The notes under the pieces were generated by a model that did no database searches, was not told where the DNA came from, and was given only the letters and a program-made list of their open reading frames with translations. A stretch of DNA of 64,000 nucleotides from Catellatospora sp. KI3 (lineage in GTDB: Bacteria; Actinomycetota; Actinomycetes; Mycobacteriales; Micromonosporaceae), in assembly GCF_029948125.1 (NCBI RefSeq), contig NZ_JASAMB010000029.1, positions 1-64,000 of the forward strand. The letters are read 5' to 3'. The position numbers were made by a program, and so were the translations under genes. Of the stretch, positions 8,375 to 16,678 are shown piece by piece. Numbering within the stretch: the stretch's first letter is position 1; each line of letters begins with the position of its first letter.

Positions 8375-9544
8375 CTACGGCAGGAAGGCGGGCTCCTCTC
8401 CGCAGGCGTGGTGGCCGGGCGGCGGGCCGCCGTCGGGTTCGGCGACCAGTGCCGCGAACAGTTCGTCGACTTCGATGCCGAGCAGGCCGGCGAGCGGGAC
8501 CAGGGTGGCGGCGCCGTCGGCGTACGCGGCGAAGAGGTCGGCGACCAGGCGCGCGGGCAGGCGGGGGGTGCGGGCGGCGGCCAGGCGGGAGACCAGGGCA
8601 GCGCGGCGGCGGGGCGTGGCGTGGCAGCGGGCGGCGGTCCAGCGGCCGAGGTCGTCGGCGGCCGCCGCGTCGAGCAGGCCCAGGGCGCGCAGCCGGGCGG
8701 CCATCGCCCCGGGTGACACGCGCAGGCCCGAGACCAGGGCGGCGAACGACTCGCCGGTCACCGGGCCGCCGTCGAGGTGGGCGTGGATCTCGTCGTACGG
8801 CATCAGAAAGGCCGAGGCGAACCCGTCGGCCCGCGCCTCCACCGCCGCGCGCTGGCGGCCCGGCGCGACCCGGTGGTCCACCAGCGGCTGCTCGGCGTCC
8901 CCGGCCAGCAGGTGGCCCAGGGCGTGCGCGAGGGCGAACCGCTGCCGCGACCACTGGCTGGTGCTGCCGCACAGCAGCAGCCGTCCCGGCCCGGCGTGCC
9001 AGGCCACCGCGTCGGCTCCGCCGGGCAGCGGCCCGAACGCGACGTCCACCGCGTACGCCCGCTCGATGGCGTCGGCGAGCTCGCCGGTGTCCAGGCAGCC
9101 GACGCCGCCGGCGCCGGTGGCGCGGACGGCCGCGACGGCGGGCCCGGCCAGCTCGCGGCCCTGCAGGCCGGGCGGCAGCGGCGGCAGCGCGGTGAGCGCC
9201 GGGGGCACGGCCAGCGCGGGCGGGCGCTCGCGCCGACCCAGGCGGCGCAGGGTGTCGTAGGCGGCGGCGTAGCGGTCGAGCAGGGCGCGCACCGCGTCGC
9301 CGGGCGGCGGTTCGGCCGCGGCGGCGGCGACGGGTTCGCGGACGCGGCCGGTGAGCAGCCAGTCCACGCTGACGTCGCCCGCGTCGGCGATCAGTGCCAG
9401 CTCCAGCGAGGTGAAACGGCGGACCGCGGTGAGCGATTTGGACAGCTTGTCCGGGCTGATGCCGACCAGTTCACTGAAAGCGGCCTGGCTGGGCGACACC
9501 CGGGTGATGACCGCACGGACCCGGTCGATCACGCCTTCATCCAT
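8375..9544 (-). CDS. XRE-type regulator with degenerate ImmA/IrrE metallopeptidase domain
   Basis: A 389-residue two-domain protein. Residues about 1-60 form a helix-turn-helix (SQAAFSELVGISPDKLSKSL). The central region resembles ImmA/IrrE zinc peptidases (FALAHALGHLLAGD), followed by the usual downstream EARADGFASAFLMP. The catalytic motif, normally HExxH, reads HALGH at residues 207-211: both His ligands remain but the catalytic Glu is Ala, so peptidase activity is probably lost. It may act as a sensor-regulator only. The ATG at 9544 is chosen because TAGTTT ends 7 nt upstream; an in-frame ATG lies at 9550. No phage genes are adjacent. Confidence 0.8.
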   Translation of the reverse strand: MDEGVIDRVRAVITRVSPSQAAFSELVGISPDKLSKSLTAVRRFTSLELALIADAGDVSVDWLLTGRVREPVAAAAAEPPPGDAVRALLDRYAAAYDTLRRLGRRERPPALAVPPALTALPPLPPGLQGRELAGPAVAAVRATGAGGVGCLDTGELADAIERAYAVDVAFGPLPGGADAVAWHAGPGRLLLCGSTSQWSRQRFALAHALGHLLAGDAEQPLVDHRVAPGRQRAAVEARADGFASAFLMPYDEIHAHLDGGPVTGESFAALVSGLRVSPGAMAARLRALGLLDAAAADDLGRWTAARCHATPRRRAALVSRLAAARTPRLPARLVADLFAAYADGAATLVPLAGLLGIEVDELFAALVAEPDGGPPPGHHACGEEPAFLP

Positions 9545-9634
9545 GGACATGAAACTAGCGACGCCTCGCGATAATCGCAACGCCTCCCGGCTCCGCCGCC
9601 CGGCCGGAAAATCCGGTCCGGTACGGTGACCACC

Positions 9635-10468
9635 GTGGAGCTGCTGCACTCGGGCAAGGTCCGGGACGTGTACGCCGACGGGGAGGACATCATCCTCGTC
9701 GCCTCGGACCGGATGTCGATCTTCGATGTGATCCTGCCGACGCCGATCCCGGACAAGGGCGCCATCCTCACCCAGCTCTCGCTGTGGTGGTTCGAGCAGC
9801 TCGCCGACCTGGTCCCGCACCACGTGGTGTCGGCGGTCGACGTGCCGGCCGAGTTCGCCGGGCGCGCGATCCGCTGCAAGCGGCTGCGCATGGTGCCGGT
9901 CGAGTGCATCGCCCGCGGCTACCTGACCGGCTCGGGCCTGGCCAGCTACCAGGTCGACGGCACGGTCTCCGGGGTGGCCCTGCCGCCCGGCCTGACCGAG
10001 GCGTCCCGCATCGAGCCGGCGATCTTCACGCCGACGACCAAGGCGCCTGTTGGCGAGCACGACGAGCACATGTCGTACGCGGAGGTCGAGGCGAAGATCG
10101 GGGCCGAGGACGCGGCCCGGGTCCGCGACATCACGCTCGCCGTGTACCAGCGCGGCCGCGACCTGGCCGCCGAGCGCGGCATCATCCTCGCCGACACGAA
10201 GATCGAGCTGGGCTGGGACGCCGACGGCGTGCTGACCCTGGGCGACGAGGTGCTGACCCCGGACTCGTCGCGGTTCTGGCCCGCCGACGGCTACGCCCCG
10301 GGCCGGGTGCAGCCCAGCTTCGACAAGCAGCCCCTGCGCGACTGGGCGGTCAGCCTGGGCTGGAACAAGCAGGAGCCCGGACCCGAGCTGCCCGAGGACG
10401 TCGTGGCGGTCACCCGGGCCCGCTACATCGAGGCGTACGAACGGCTCACGGGCCTCGCCTGGAGCTGA
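9635..10468 (+). CDS. purC: Phosphoribosylaminoimidazole-succinocarboxamide (SAICAR) synthase
   Basis: Purine biosynthesis enzyme joining CAIR and aspartate with ATP. Seen: SGKVRDVY at the N terminus, LVASDRMSIFDV, IPDKGAILTQLS, CIARGYLTGSG and the C-terminal DTKIELGWD. About 277 residues. The GTG at 9635 is preferred over one at 9626 because TACGGT (9622-9627) ends 7 nt upstream, as at other genes here. It stands alone, away from other pur genes, as is common in actinobacteria. Confidence 0.93.
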   Translation: MELLHSGKVRDVYADGEDIILVASDRMSIFDVILPTPIPDKGAILTQLSLWWFEQLADLVPHHVVSAVDVPAEFAGRAIRCKRLRMVPVECIARGYLTGSGLASYQVDGTVSGVALPPGLTEASRIEPAIFTPTTKAPVGEHDEHMSYAEVEAKIGAEDAARVRDITLAVYQRGRDLAAERGIILADTKIELGWDADGVLTLGDEVLTPDSSRFWPADGYAPGRVQPSFDKQPLRDWAVSLGWNKQEPGPELPEDVVAVTRARYIEAYERLTGLAWS

Positions 10469-10491
10469 CCGGCCGCGCTAGCCTCGGAGCC

Positions 10492-10686
10492 ATGGACGCG
10501 CGCGAGCAGAGCTATGTGGAGGTTCGGCGGCGCCTCGGGCTGCCCGAGATCCCGGCCGACGTGCTGGCCGAGGTGCGGGCGGAGTTCGAGGAGGAGCGGG
10601 CGCTGCACGCGGACCCGGCCTGGGTCGCCGAGCAGCGGGCGCACTACGCCCCGCTGCTGGCCGCGTACGGCGCGGACGTCGCGTGA
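10492..10686 (+). CDS. Small antitoxin-like protein
   Basis: A 64-residue acidic, helix-rich protein (MDAREQSYVEVRRRLGLPEI...). It is not a recognised DNA-binding fold. It overlaps the downstream PIN-domain gene by GTGA, the arrangement of antitoxin followed by toxin. TAGCCT lies 7 nt before the ATG, suggesting a leaderless transcript. The antitoxin role is inferred only from position and size. Confidence 0.6.
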   Translation: MDAREQSYVEVRRRLGLPEIPADVLAEVRAEFEEERALHADPAWVAEQRAHYAPLLAAYGADVA

Positions 10687-11069
10687 GGCCGGTCGCGCGG
10701 ATCGTCGACGCCAGCGCGATCCGGCGCTACCTGGCCGGTGACGACATGGCGTTCGCCGCGCAGCTCGTCGCGCTCGACGACGCGGGCTACCAGGTGCTGG
10801 TCCCGGCGCTGTGCCTGAGCGAGGCGTACTGGGCCGTGGACGCCGCCGACGAGTCGCTGCTGGACGTGTTCCGTACGCTGCGCCAGGTCACCGTGGCACC
10901 GCTGCCCGCCGGGGACGCCCAGGCCGTCGGCGGGCTGGCCCGCTTCCTGGGCACGCTGGGCATGGCGCACGCGTGCCTGCTCGCCGCGGTGACCCACACC
11001 CCGCTGCTGACCGCCGAGCCGGCCCTCGCCAGCAAACTCCTCCGCCCCGATCTCATCCGCCAGGTCTGA
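10683..11069 (+). CDS. PIN-like domain protein, putative toxin
   Basis: A 128-residue protein with PIN-domain order: Asp9 in IVDASAI, Glu47 in CLSEAY, and a C-terminal PLLTAEP in place of the usual T-x-D. The acidic residues normally near positions 96 and 112 read His96 and Glu112, so the metal site is altered and nuclease activity is uncertain. The GTG start overlaps the small upstream gene. It may be a decayed VapC-like ribonuclease or a divergent active form. Confidence 0.65.
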   Translation: MRPVARIVDASAIRRYLAGDDMAFAAQLVALDDAGYQVLVPALCLSEAYWAVDAADESLLDVFRTLRQVTVAPLPAGDAQAVGGLARFLGTLGMAHACLLAAVTHTPLLTAEPALASKLLRPDLIRQV

Positions 11070-11079
11070 TCGTCCGACC

Positions 11080-11130
11080 TGCCGGGCAATCGGGGGTATG
11101 ACCGGTCGAGATACGCCCGATTGCCGGGCA
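11080..11130. repeat. 51-bp inverted repeat
   Basis: TGCCGGGCAATCGGGGGTAT (11080-11099) is mirrored by ATACGCCCGATTGCCGGGCA (11111-11130) with one mismatch and an 11-nt loop. It follows the PIN gene. No T-tract follows, so it may be a repeat element rather than a classic terminator. Confidence 0.7.
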
Positions 11131-11158
11131 ACTTGAGCGGTCTTGACCACGCTGAGCT

Positions 11159-11173
11159 GCGAAAACGTTTCGC
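11159..11173. promoter_or_regulatory. Palindrome GCGAAA-ACG-TTTCGC, possible operator
   Basis: Perfect 6-bp arms around a 3-bp centre, of the AACGTT-centred type bound by LacI-family repressors. It lies 55 bp upstream of the secreted propeller gene. No cognate regulator is known; the LacI gene at 14425 has a different palindrome at its own promoter. Confidence 0.4.
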
Positions 11174-11200
11174 GGTTGTTCGTCGGTTTTCATGCTGAAA

Positions 11201-11225
11201 CTTCATGTTCCGGGTGAACATGAAG
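11201..11225 (+). promoter_or_regulatory. Hairpin over the translation start region
   Basis: CTTCATGTTC-CGGGT-GAACATGAAG has perfect 10-bp arms and a 5-nt loop. It ends 2 nt before the ATG at 11228 and covers the only Shine-Dalgarno-like stretch (GGGTGAA). In RNA it would hinder initiation; in DNA it could be an operator. Confidence 0.5.
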
Positions 11226-11227
11226 TC

Positions 11228-12523
11228 ATGCGTACGTTCCTCACTTTTTCGACCGTGCTGTCCCTGCTGCTGCCCGCGGGAGCAGCACAGGCCGCACCGG
11301 CAGCAGCCGACCCGCCGACCACCTCGCCGGTCCGGCAGGCACCCGCGATGGCGGACACCGTCACCGACGACCCGGTCAACTGGACCCCGCACATCACCGA
11401 CGGCCGGGTCTGGGCCGTGGCCGTGCTCGGCGACACCGTGGTGGTCGGCGGCGACTTCGGCGCCACCACGCAGGCGCACAGCCGGGCCGTGCTGTCGCGC
11501 CGCAACCTGATGGCGTTCCGGCTGTCCGACGGCCAGGTCACCGACCTGCGGGTACAGCTGAACGGCCCGGTCTTCGCCCTGGCCGCGGCCCCGAACGGCA
11601 ACCTCCTGATCGGCGGCAACTTCACCGAGGTCAACGGGCACCGCCGGCGCTCGCTGGCCAGCGTCGACCTGGCCACCGGCGAGGTCACCCCCACCCTGCG
11701 TACCGGGGTCGACGGCGACGTGCGGGCCCTGGCCGTGTCCGGCACCCAGCTGTACGTCGGCGGCTGGTACGACTGGATCGGCGGCTTCCGCCGCAACGGA
11801 CTGGCCCGCCTGGACCTGGCCGCCGACGCCGTCGACGCCGGTTTCGACGCCGAGCTGTCCGATCCGGTGCGCACGGCGCCGCGGACCGAGGCGATGGCGC
11901 TGTCGCCCGACGGCACCCGGCTGGTCGCCATCGGCAACTTCAACACCGCGCGCGGCCTGCCCCGCCCGCAGCTGGTCATGCTCGACGTGACCGGCCCCGA
12001 GGCGACGGTGACCGACTGGACCACGCCGTTCTACGGCATCCGCTGCGATGAGCGGTTCGACAGCTACGTCCGGGGCGTGGACTACTCCCCCGACGGCAGC
12101 TGGTTCGTGGTGGTCACCACCGGCCACGACTCCGGACCCGACCTGCCCTGCACCGCCGCGGCCCGGTTCGAGGCGACCGGCCCCGGTGAGCACGCCCCCA
12201 CCTGGGTCAACCACACCGGCGGCCACTCGCTGTACGCCGTCGCCGTCACCGGCCCCGCCGTCTACGTCGGCGGCCACCAGGTCTGGCAGGACAACACGTA
12301 CGGGCAGAAGACCGCCGGACCCGGCGCGGTGGAGCGGCCCGGCATCGCCGCGCTCGACCCGGCGACCGGGATGGCGCTGCCGTGGAACCCGACCCGCAGC
12401 CGGGGCGAGGGGGTGCGCGCGTTCGCGGTGTCGCCGCGCGGGCTGCTGGTCGGCTCCGACACCGACGAACTGGGCCACGAGTACCACGCCCGGATCGGGC
12501 TGTTCCCGTACCGCGCGGACTGA
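11228..12523 (+). CDS. Secreted beta-propeller protein
   Basis: A 431-residue exported protein. A signal peptide (MRTFLTFSTVLSLLLPAGAAQA) ends around residue 22. The mature part has repeated short blades of the form VWAVAVLGDTVVVGGDF, VFALAAAPNGNLLIGGNFTEVNG and VRALAVSGTQLYVGGWY, typical of delta-60-repeat or NHL-like propellers. No catalytic residues can be assigned. The ATG at 11228 fits the signal peptide; an in-frame ATG at 11192 would place the hairpin inside the coding region. Confidence 0.75.
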   Translation: MRTFLTFSTVLSLLLPAGAAQAAPAAADPPTTSPVRQAPAMADTVTDDPVNWTPHITDGRVWAVAVLGDTVVVGGDFGATTQAHSRAVLSRRNLMAFRLSDGQVTDLRVQLNGPVFALAAAPNGNLLIGGNFTEVNGHRRRSLASVDLATGEVTPTLRTGVDGDVRALAVSGTQLYVGGWYDWIGGFRRNGLARLDLAADAVDAGFDAELSDPVRTAPRTEAMALSPDGTRLVAIGNFNTARGLPRPQLVMLDVTGPEATVTDWTTPFYGIRCDERFDSYVRGVDYSPDGSWFVVVTTGHDSGPDLPCTAAARFEATGPGEHAPTWVNHTGGHSLYAVAVTGPAVYVGGHQVWQDNTYGQKTAGPGAVERPGIAALDPATGMALPWNPTRSRGEGVRAFAVSPRGLLVGSDTDELGHEYHARIGLFPYRAD

Positions 12524-12590
12524 GCGGGCCGGTGGCCGGGGCGGGTCTAGGCTGGGCCGTCGCAGGATCGGACGGTCAGGACGGGGCAGC

Positions 12591-13520
12591 ATGATCGAGC
12601 TCGACGACGTGGTCACCGCCGCTCGGCGCATCGCGCCGTACGTACGCACCACGCCGGTGCTCGCGGCGGGTGGCGGGGACCCGGTGTTCAAGCTGGAGTT
12701 CACCCAGCACACCGGCTCGTTCAAGGCACGCGGGGCGTTCAACCGGATCCTGCGGGCGGTCGAGCTGGGCGCCGTCGAGCCGGGCGCGGGAGTGATCGCG
12801 GCGTCGGGCGGCAACGCCGGGATCGCGGTCGCCCACGCCGCGCACCGGCTCGGCTTCACCGCCGAGATCTTCGTACCGGAGACCGCACCGGCAGCCAAGG
12901 TGGCCAGGCTGCGGCAGCTCGGGGCCGAGGTCGTCCCGGTCGGCCGGGAGTACGCCGAGGCCTACGCCGCGGCCGTGGTCCGGGCGGAGCAGTCGGGTGC
13001 CCTGTTCTGCCACGCGTACGACCAGGAGGACGTCGTGGCCGGGCAGGGCACGCTCGCCCTGGAGCTGCTCGACCAGCTCGACGGCTTCGACACCGTGCTC
13101 GTCTCGGTCGGCGGCGGCGGGCTGATGGCCGGGATCACCGCCGGGCTGGCCGGCCGGGCCGGGGTCGTCGCGGTCGAGCCGGAGACGATCCCGACGCTGC
13201 ACACGGCCCTGGCCGCGGGCGGACCGGTCGACATCGCGGTCTCCGGCGTGGCGGCCGACTCGCTGGGCGCCCGCCGCATCGGCTCGATCGCGTACGACCT
13301 CGCCGTGGCGCACGGGGTGCGCAGTGTGCTGGTCTCCGACGAGTCGATCGTCGCCACCCGTGCCCGGCTCTGGCACGACCACCGGCTCGCGGTCGAGCAC
13401 GGCACCGCGGCCGCGCTGGCGGCGCTGGACGCGGGCGGCTACGTCCCGGCGCGCGGCGAGCGCGTCGTGGTGGTCCTCTGCGGCGCGAACACCGACCTGG
13501 CCACGATCACCGCCGGGTGA
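12591..13520 (+). CDS. PLP-dependent threonine/serine dehydratase family protein
   Basis: A 309-residue type-II fold PLP enzyme. The lysine motif is GSFKARGA (residues about 43-50), the phosphate-binding loop is SVGGGGLMAG near 169, and the substrate loop is ASGGNAG. It lacks the C-terminal ACT domain of biosynthetic IlvA, so a catabolic serine/threonine dehydratase or racemase role is more likely. There is no neighbour from branched-chain amino-acid biosynthesis. A possible TAGGCT box lies near 12548. Confidence 0.8.
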   Translation: MIELDDVVTAARRIAPYVRTTPVLAAGGGDPVFKLEFTQHTGSFKARGAFNRILRAVELGAVEPGAGVIAASGGNAGIAVAHAAHRLGFTAEIFVPETAPAAKVARLRQLGAEVVPVGREYAEAYAAAVVRAEQSGALFCHAYDQEDVVAGQGTLALELLDQLDGFDTVLVSVGGGGLMAGITAGLAGRAGVVAVEPETIPTLHTALAAGGPVDIAVSGVAADSLGARRIGSIAYDLAVAHGVRSVLVSDESIVATRARLWHDHRLAVEHGTAAALAALDAGGYVPARGERVVVVLCGANTDLATITAG

Positions 13521-13521
13521 T

Positions 13522-13583
13522 GATCCGAAATCGTGGACGCCCGATGCTGCCCTGGCCGCACCCAGCGTCCACGATTCGCGATC
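13522..13583. repeat. Inverted repeat between convergent genes
   Basis: GATCCGAAATCGTGGACGC (13522-13540) pairs with GCGTCCACGATTCGCGATC (13565-13583), with mismatches only near the outer ends and a 24-nt centre. It begins at the dehydratase stop and ends 4 nt before the 13588 gene. It could serve as a two-way terminator but has no T-run. Confidence 0.65.
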
Positions 13584-13587
13584 TCGC

Positions 13588-14331
<744 letters not shown>

Positions 14332-14424
14332 GAGTACCTCCGATGACGTCAGTGCATTTGACTGACTACACAGAGTTACTATTCGCACGTACCGTAACCG
14401 GTCCAAGCCGACGCGCCGCCGGGG

Positions 14425-15444
14425 TCAGGGCCGGGCGGGACCGGTACTCGCCCGGATGACCAGCTCGGCAGGGGCGGGGCGGGTGCGGCCGCCGGGCTCG
14501 TCGTCGAGCAGCAGCCGCATCGCCTGGGCGCCGATCCCGGTGAGGTCGAGCCGCACCGTGGTCAGGCCCGGGGTGAGGTCGGTCGCGACCGGCAGGTCGT
14601 CGAAGCCGACCACGGACACCTCGCCCGGCACCGACCGCCCGGCCTCGCGCAGGGCGGCCAGCGCCCCGGCCGCCATCAGGTCGTTGAGCGCGAAGACGGC
14701 GGTCAGCCCGGGGTGGGCCCGCAGCAGCTCGTGCGCGGCCGCGCGCCCGCCCTCGCGGGTGAAGTCCGAGCCGGCCACGTGCGGGCGCGCCACGACCTCG
14801 GTGAATCCGGACAGCCGCTGCGCCACCGTGGCCAGCCCCGCCGGGCCGGTGATCACGCCGATCTCGCGGTGGCCCAGTGCGGTCAGGTGCTCGGCCACCA
14901 GGCGGCCGCCGCCGGCGTGGTCGGGCTCGACGGTGTCGATGCCCTCGCCGCGTGCGCCGATCGCGGCGACCCGCCCGCCCGCGGCGGCGAACCCGGCCAG
15001 CTCCTCGGCGAACGGCTCGCCCGCGAACGCCGAACCGGCCAGCAGCATCGCCCGCGCCCGCTGCGCGCGCAGCCGGGCGAGGTAGTCGCGCTCCAGCGCG
15101 GGGTCACGGAACGTGTTGGCGACCAGCACCATCAGGTCGTGCTCGCGGGCCACCTGCATCGCCCCGGCCGCGATGGCCGCGAAGTACGGGTCGGCGATGT
15201 CGTGCACCAGCACGCCGACGACGGTGCTGCGCGAGCGGGCCAGCGACTGCGCGGGCGCGTGGGCGACGTAGCGCAGCTCGGCGGCGGCGGCGGTGACGCG
15301 CTCGGCCAGCTCCTCGGCGACCCGGCGCCCACCGCTGCCGTGCAGGACCCGGGAGGCGGTGGCCAGCGACACGCCCGCGGCGGTCGCGACCTGCTGCAGC
15401 GTGGCGGCGCCGCCGGGCGGTCTGGTTGACGAGGTTCTGGGCAT
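14425..15444 (-). CDS. LacI-family transcriptional regulator
   Basis: A 339-residue repressor. The N-terminal helix-turn-helix is TLQQVATAAGVSLATASRVL, followed by a hinge and a periplasmic-binding-like effector domain (VVGVLVHDIADPYF through VVGFDDLPVA). It is divergent from a three-gene sugar operon. TACCCT (15451-15456) lies 6 nt before the ATG, so its message is probably leaderless, and a perfect palindrome covers its -35 region. This predicts autorepression and control of the operon, with a sugar or sugar acid as inducer. Confidence 0.92.
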   Translation of the reverse strand: MPRTSSTRPPGGAATLQQVATAAGVSLATASRVLHGSGGRRVAEELAERVTAAAAELRYVAHAPAQSLARSRSTVVGVLVHDIADPYFAAIAAGAMQVAREHDLMVLVANTFRDPALERDYLARLRAQRARAMLLAGSAFAGEPFAEELAGFAAAGGRVAAIGARGEGIDTVEPDHAGGGRLVAEHLTALGHREIGVITGPAGLATVAQRLSGFTEVVARPHVAGSDFTREGGRAAAHELLRAHPGLTAVFALNDLMAAGALAALREAGRSVPGEVSVVGFDDLPVATDLTPGLTTVRLDLTGIGAQAMRLLLDDEPGGRTRPAPAELVIRASTGPARP

Positions 15445-15469
15445 GCGCGTAGGGTACCGCCTCGCGGGC

Positions 15470-15483
15470 GGAAAGCGCTTTCC
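15470..15483. promoter_or_regulatory. LacI-type operator palindrome
   Basis: GGAAAGCGCTTTCC is a perfect 14-bp palindrome with the central CG typical of LacI-family operators. It lies in the 88-bp divergent promoter between the LacI gene and the oxidoreductase operon. It is about 17 bp upstream of the LacI gene's TACCCT box, that is over its -35 region. Confidence 0.8.
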
Positions 15484-15532
15484 ACCCTCCTCACCCCCGA
15501 TCCCTCCCCGATCTCTCGCCGAGGAGCGCACC

Positions 15533-16678
15533 ATGGACCGCAGATCAGTCGGCATCGTCATGAACGGTGTCACCGGACGGATGGGTTACCGCCAGCACCT
15601 GGTGCGGTCCATCCTGGCCATCCGCGAGCAGGGCGGCCTGACCCTGCCCGACGGCACCGTCGTCTGGCCCGAGCCCGTGCTCGTCGGCCGCAACGCCGCC
15701 AAGCTGGAGCAGCTCGCCGAGCAGCACGGCCTGGCCCGCTACACCACCGACCTGGCCGAGGCGCTGGCCGACGACAGCAACGAGATCTACTTCGACGCGC
15801 AGGTGACCACCGCCCGGGTCGCCGCGCTGCGCCAGGCGATCGCCGCCGGCAAGCACGTCTACACCGAGAAGCCGACGGCCGAGTCGCTGGCCGAGGCGGT
15901 CGCCCTGGCGGAGGAGGCGAAGGCGGCCGGGATCAAGCACGGCGTGGTCGCCGACAAGCTGTACCTGCCCGGCCTGCTCAAGCTGCGCCGCCTGGTCGAG
16001 TCCGGCTTCTTCGGCCGCATCCTGTCCGTACGCGTCGAGTTCGGCTACTGGGTGTTCGAGGGCGACTGGCAGGCCGCCCAGCGTCCGAGCTGGAACTACC
16101 GGTCGCAGGACGGCGGCGGCATCATCCTGGACATGTTCCCGCACTGGCGCTACGTGCTCGATCACGTGATCGCCCCGGTGCGCTCGGTCTACGCCCAGGC
16201 CGCCACGCACATCCCGACCCGCTGGGACGAGCAGGGCGACGCCTACCCCGCCACCGCCGACGACGCCGCGTACGCGGTGCTGGAGCTGGAGGGCGGCATC
16301 ATCGCCTCGGTCAACAGCTCGTGGACCACCCGGGTCGACCGCACCGAGCTGGTCACCTTCCACGTCGACGGCACCGAGGGCAGCGCCGTGGCCGGCCTGC
16401 GCGAGTGCCGGGTGCAGCACCGGACCACCACCCCGAAGCCGGTGTGGAACCCGGACCTGCCGGTCAGCCACGACTTCCGGGACCAGTGGACGACCGTCCC
16501 GCAGAACGACGTGTACGACAACGGCTTCAAGCGCCAGTGGGAGGAGTTCCTGGCGCACGTGGTCGCCGACGCGCCGTACCACCACGACCTCTACGCGGGC
16601 GCGCGCGGCGTACAGCTGGCAGAACTGGGCCTGCAGTCGGCTCGCGAGGGTCGCAAGATCACCGTAGGTGACCTGTGA
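15533..16678 (+). CDS. Gfo/Idh/MocA-family oxidoreductase
   Basis: A 381-residue NAD(P)-dependent sugar or inositol dehydrogenase-like enzyme. The Rossmann N terminus reads GIVMNGVTGRMGYRQHL. The catalytic Lys motif is YTEKPTA near residue 117, and DMFPHWRY lies in the C-terminal domain. GAGGAG precedes the ATG by 6 nt. It is first in an operon with a DUF993 protein and a TIM-barrel isomerase, so it probably oxidises a sugar or polyol. The exact substrate is unknown. Confidence 0.85.
   Translation: MDRRSVGIVMNGVTGRMGYRQHLVRSILAIREQGGLTLPDGTVVWPEPVLVGRNAAKLEQLAEQHGLARYTTDLAEALADDSNEIYFDAQVTTARVAALRQAIAAGKHVYTEKPTAESLAEAVALAEEAKAAGIKHGVVADKLYLPGLLKLRRLVESGFFGRILSVRVEFGYWVFEGDWQAAQRPSWNYRSQDGGGIILDMFPHWRYVLDHVIAPVRSVYAQAATHIPTRWDEQGDAYPATADDAAYAVLELEGGIIASVNSSWTTRVDRTELVTFHVDGTEGSAVAGLRECRVQHRTTTPKPVWNPDLPVSHDFRDQWTTVPQNDVYDNGFKRQWEEFLAHVVADAPYHHDLYAGARGVQLAELGLQSAREGRKITVGDL

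Noticed and set aside
8375-9544. Prophage or ICE marker because of the ImmA-like domain
   Set aside because: No phage, integrase or conjugation genes are nearby. Lone HTH-ImmA-like proteins are common in actinobacterial chromosomes.
9626-9634. GTG at 9626 as the purC start
   Set aside because: It overlaps the TACGGT box, and the GTG at 9635 fits the 7-nt leaderless spacing and the usual N terminus. The alternative is not excluded.
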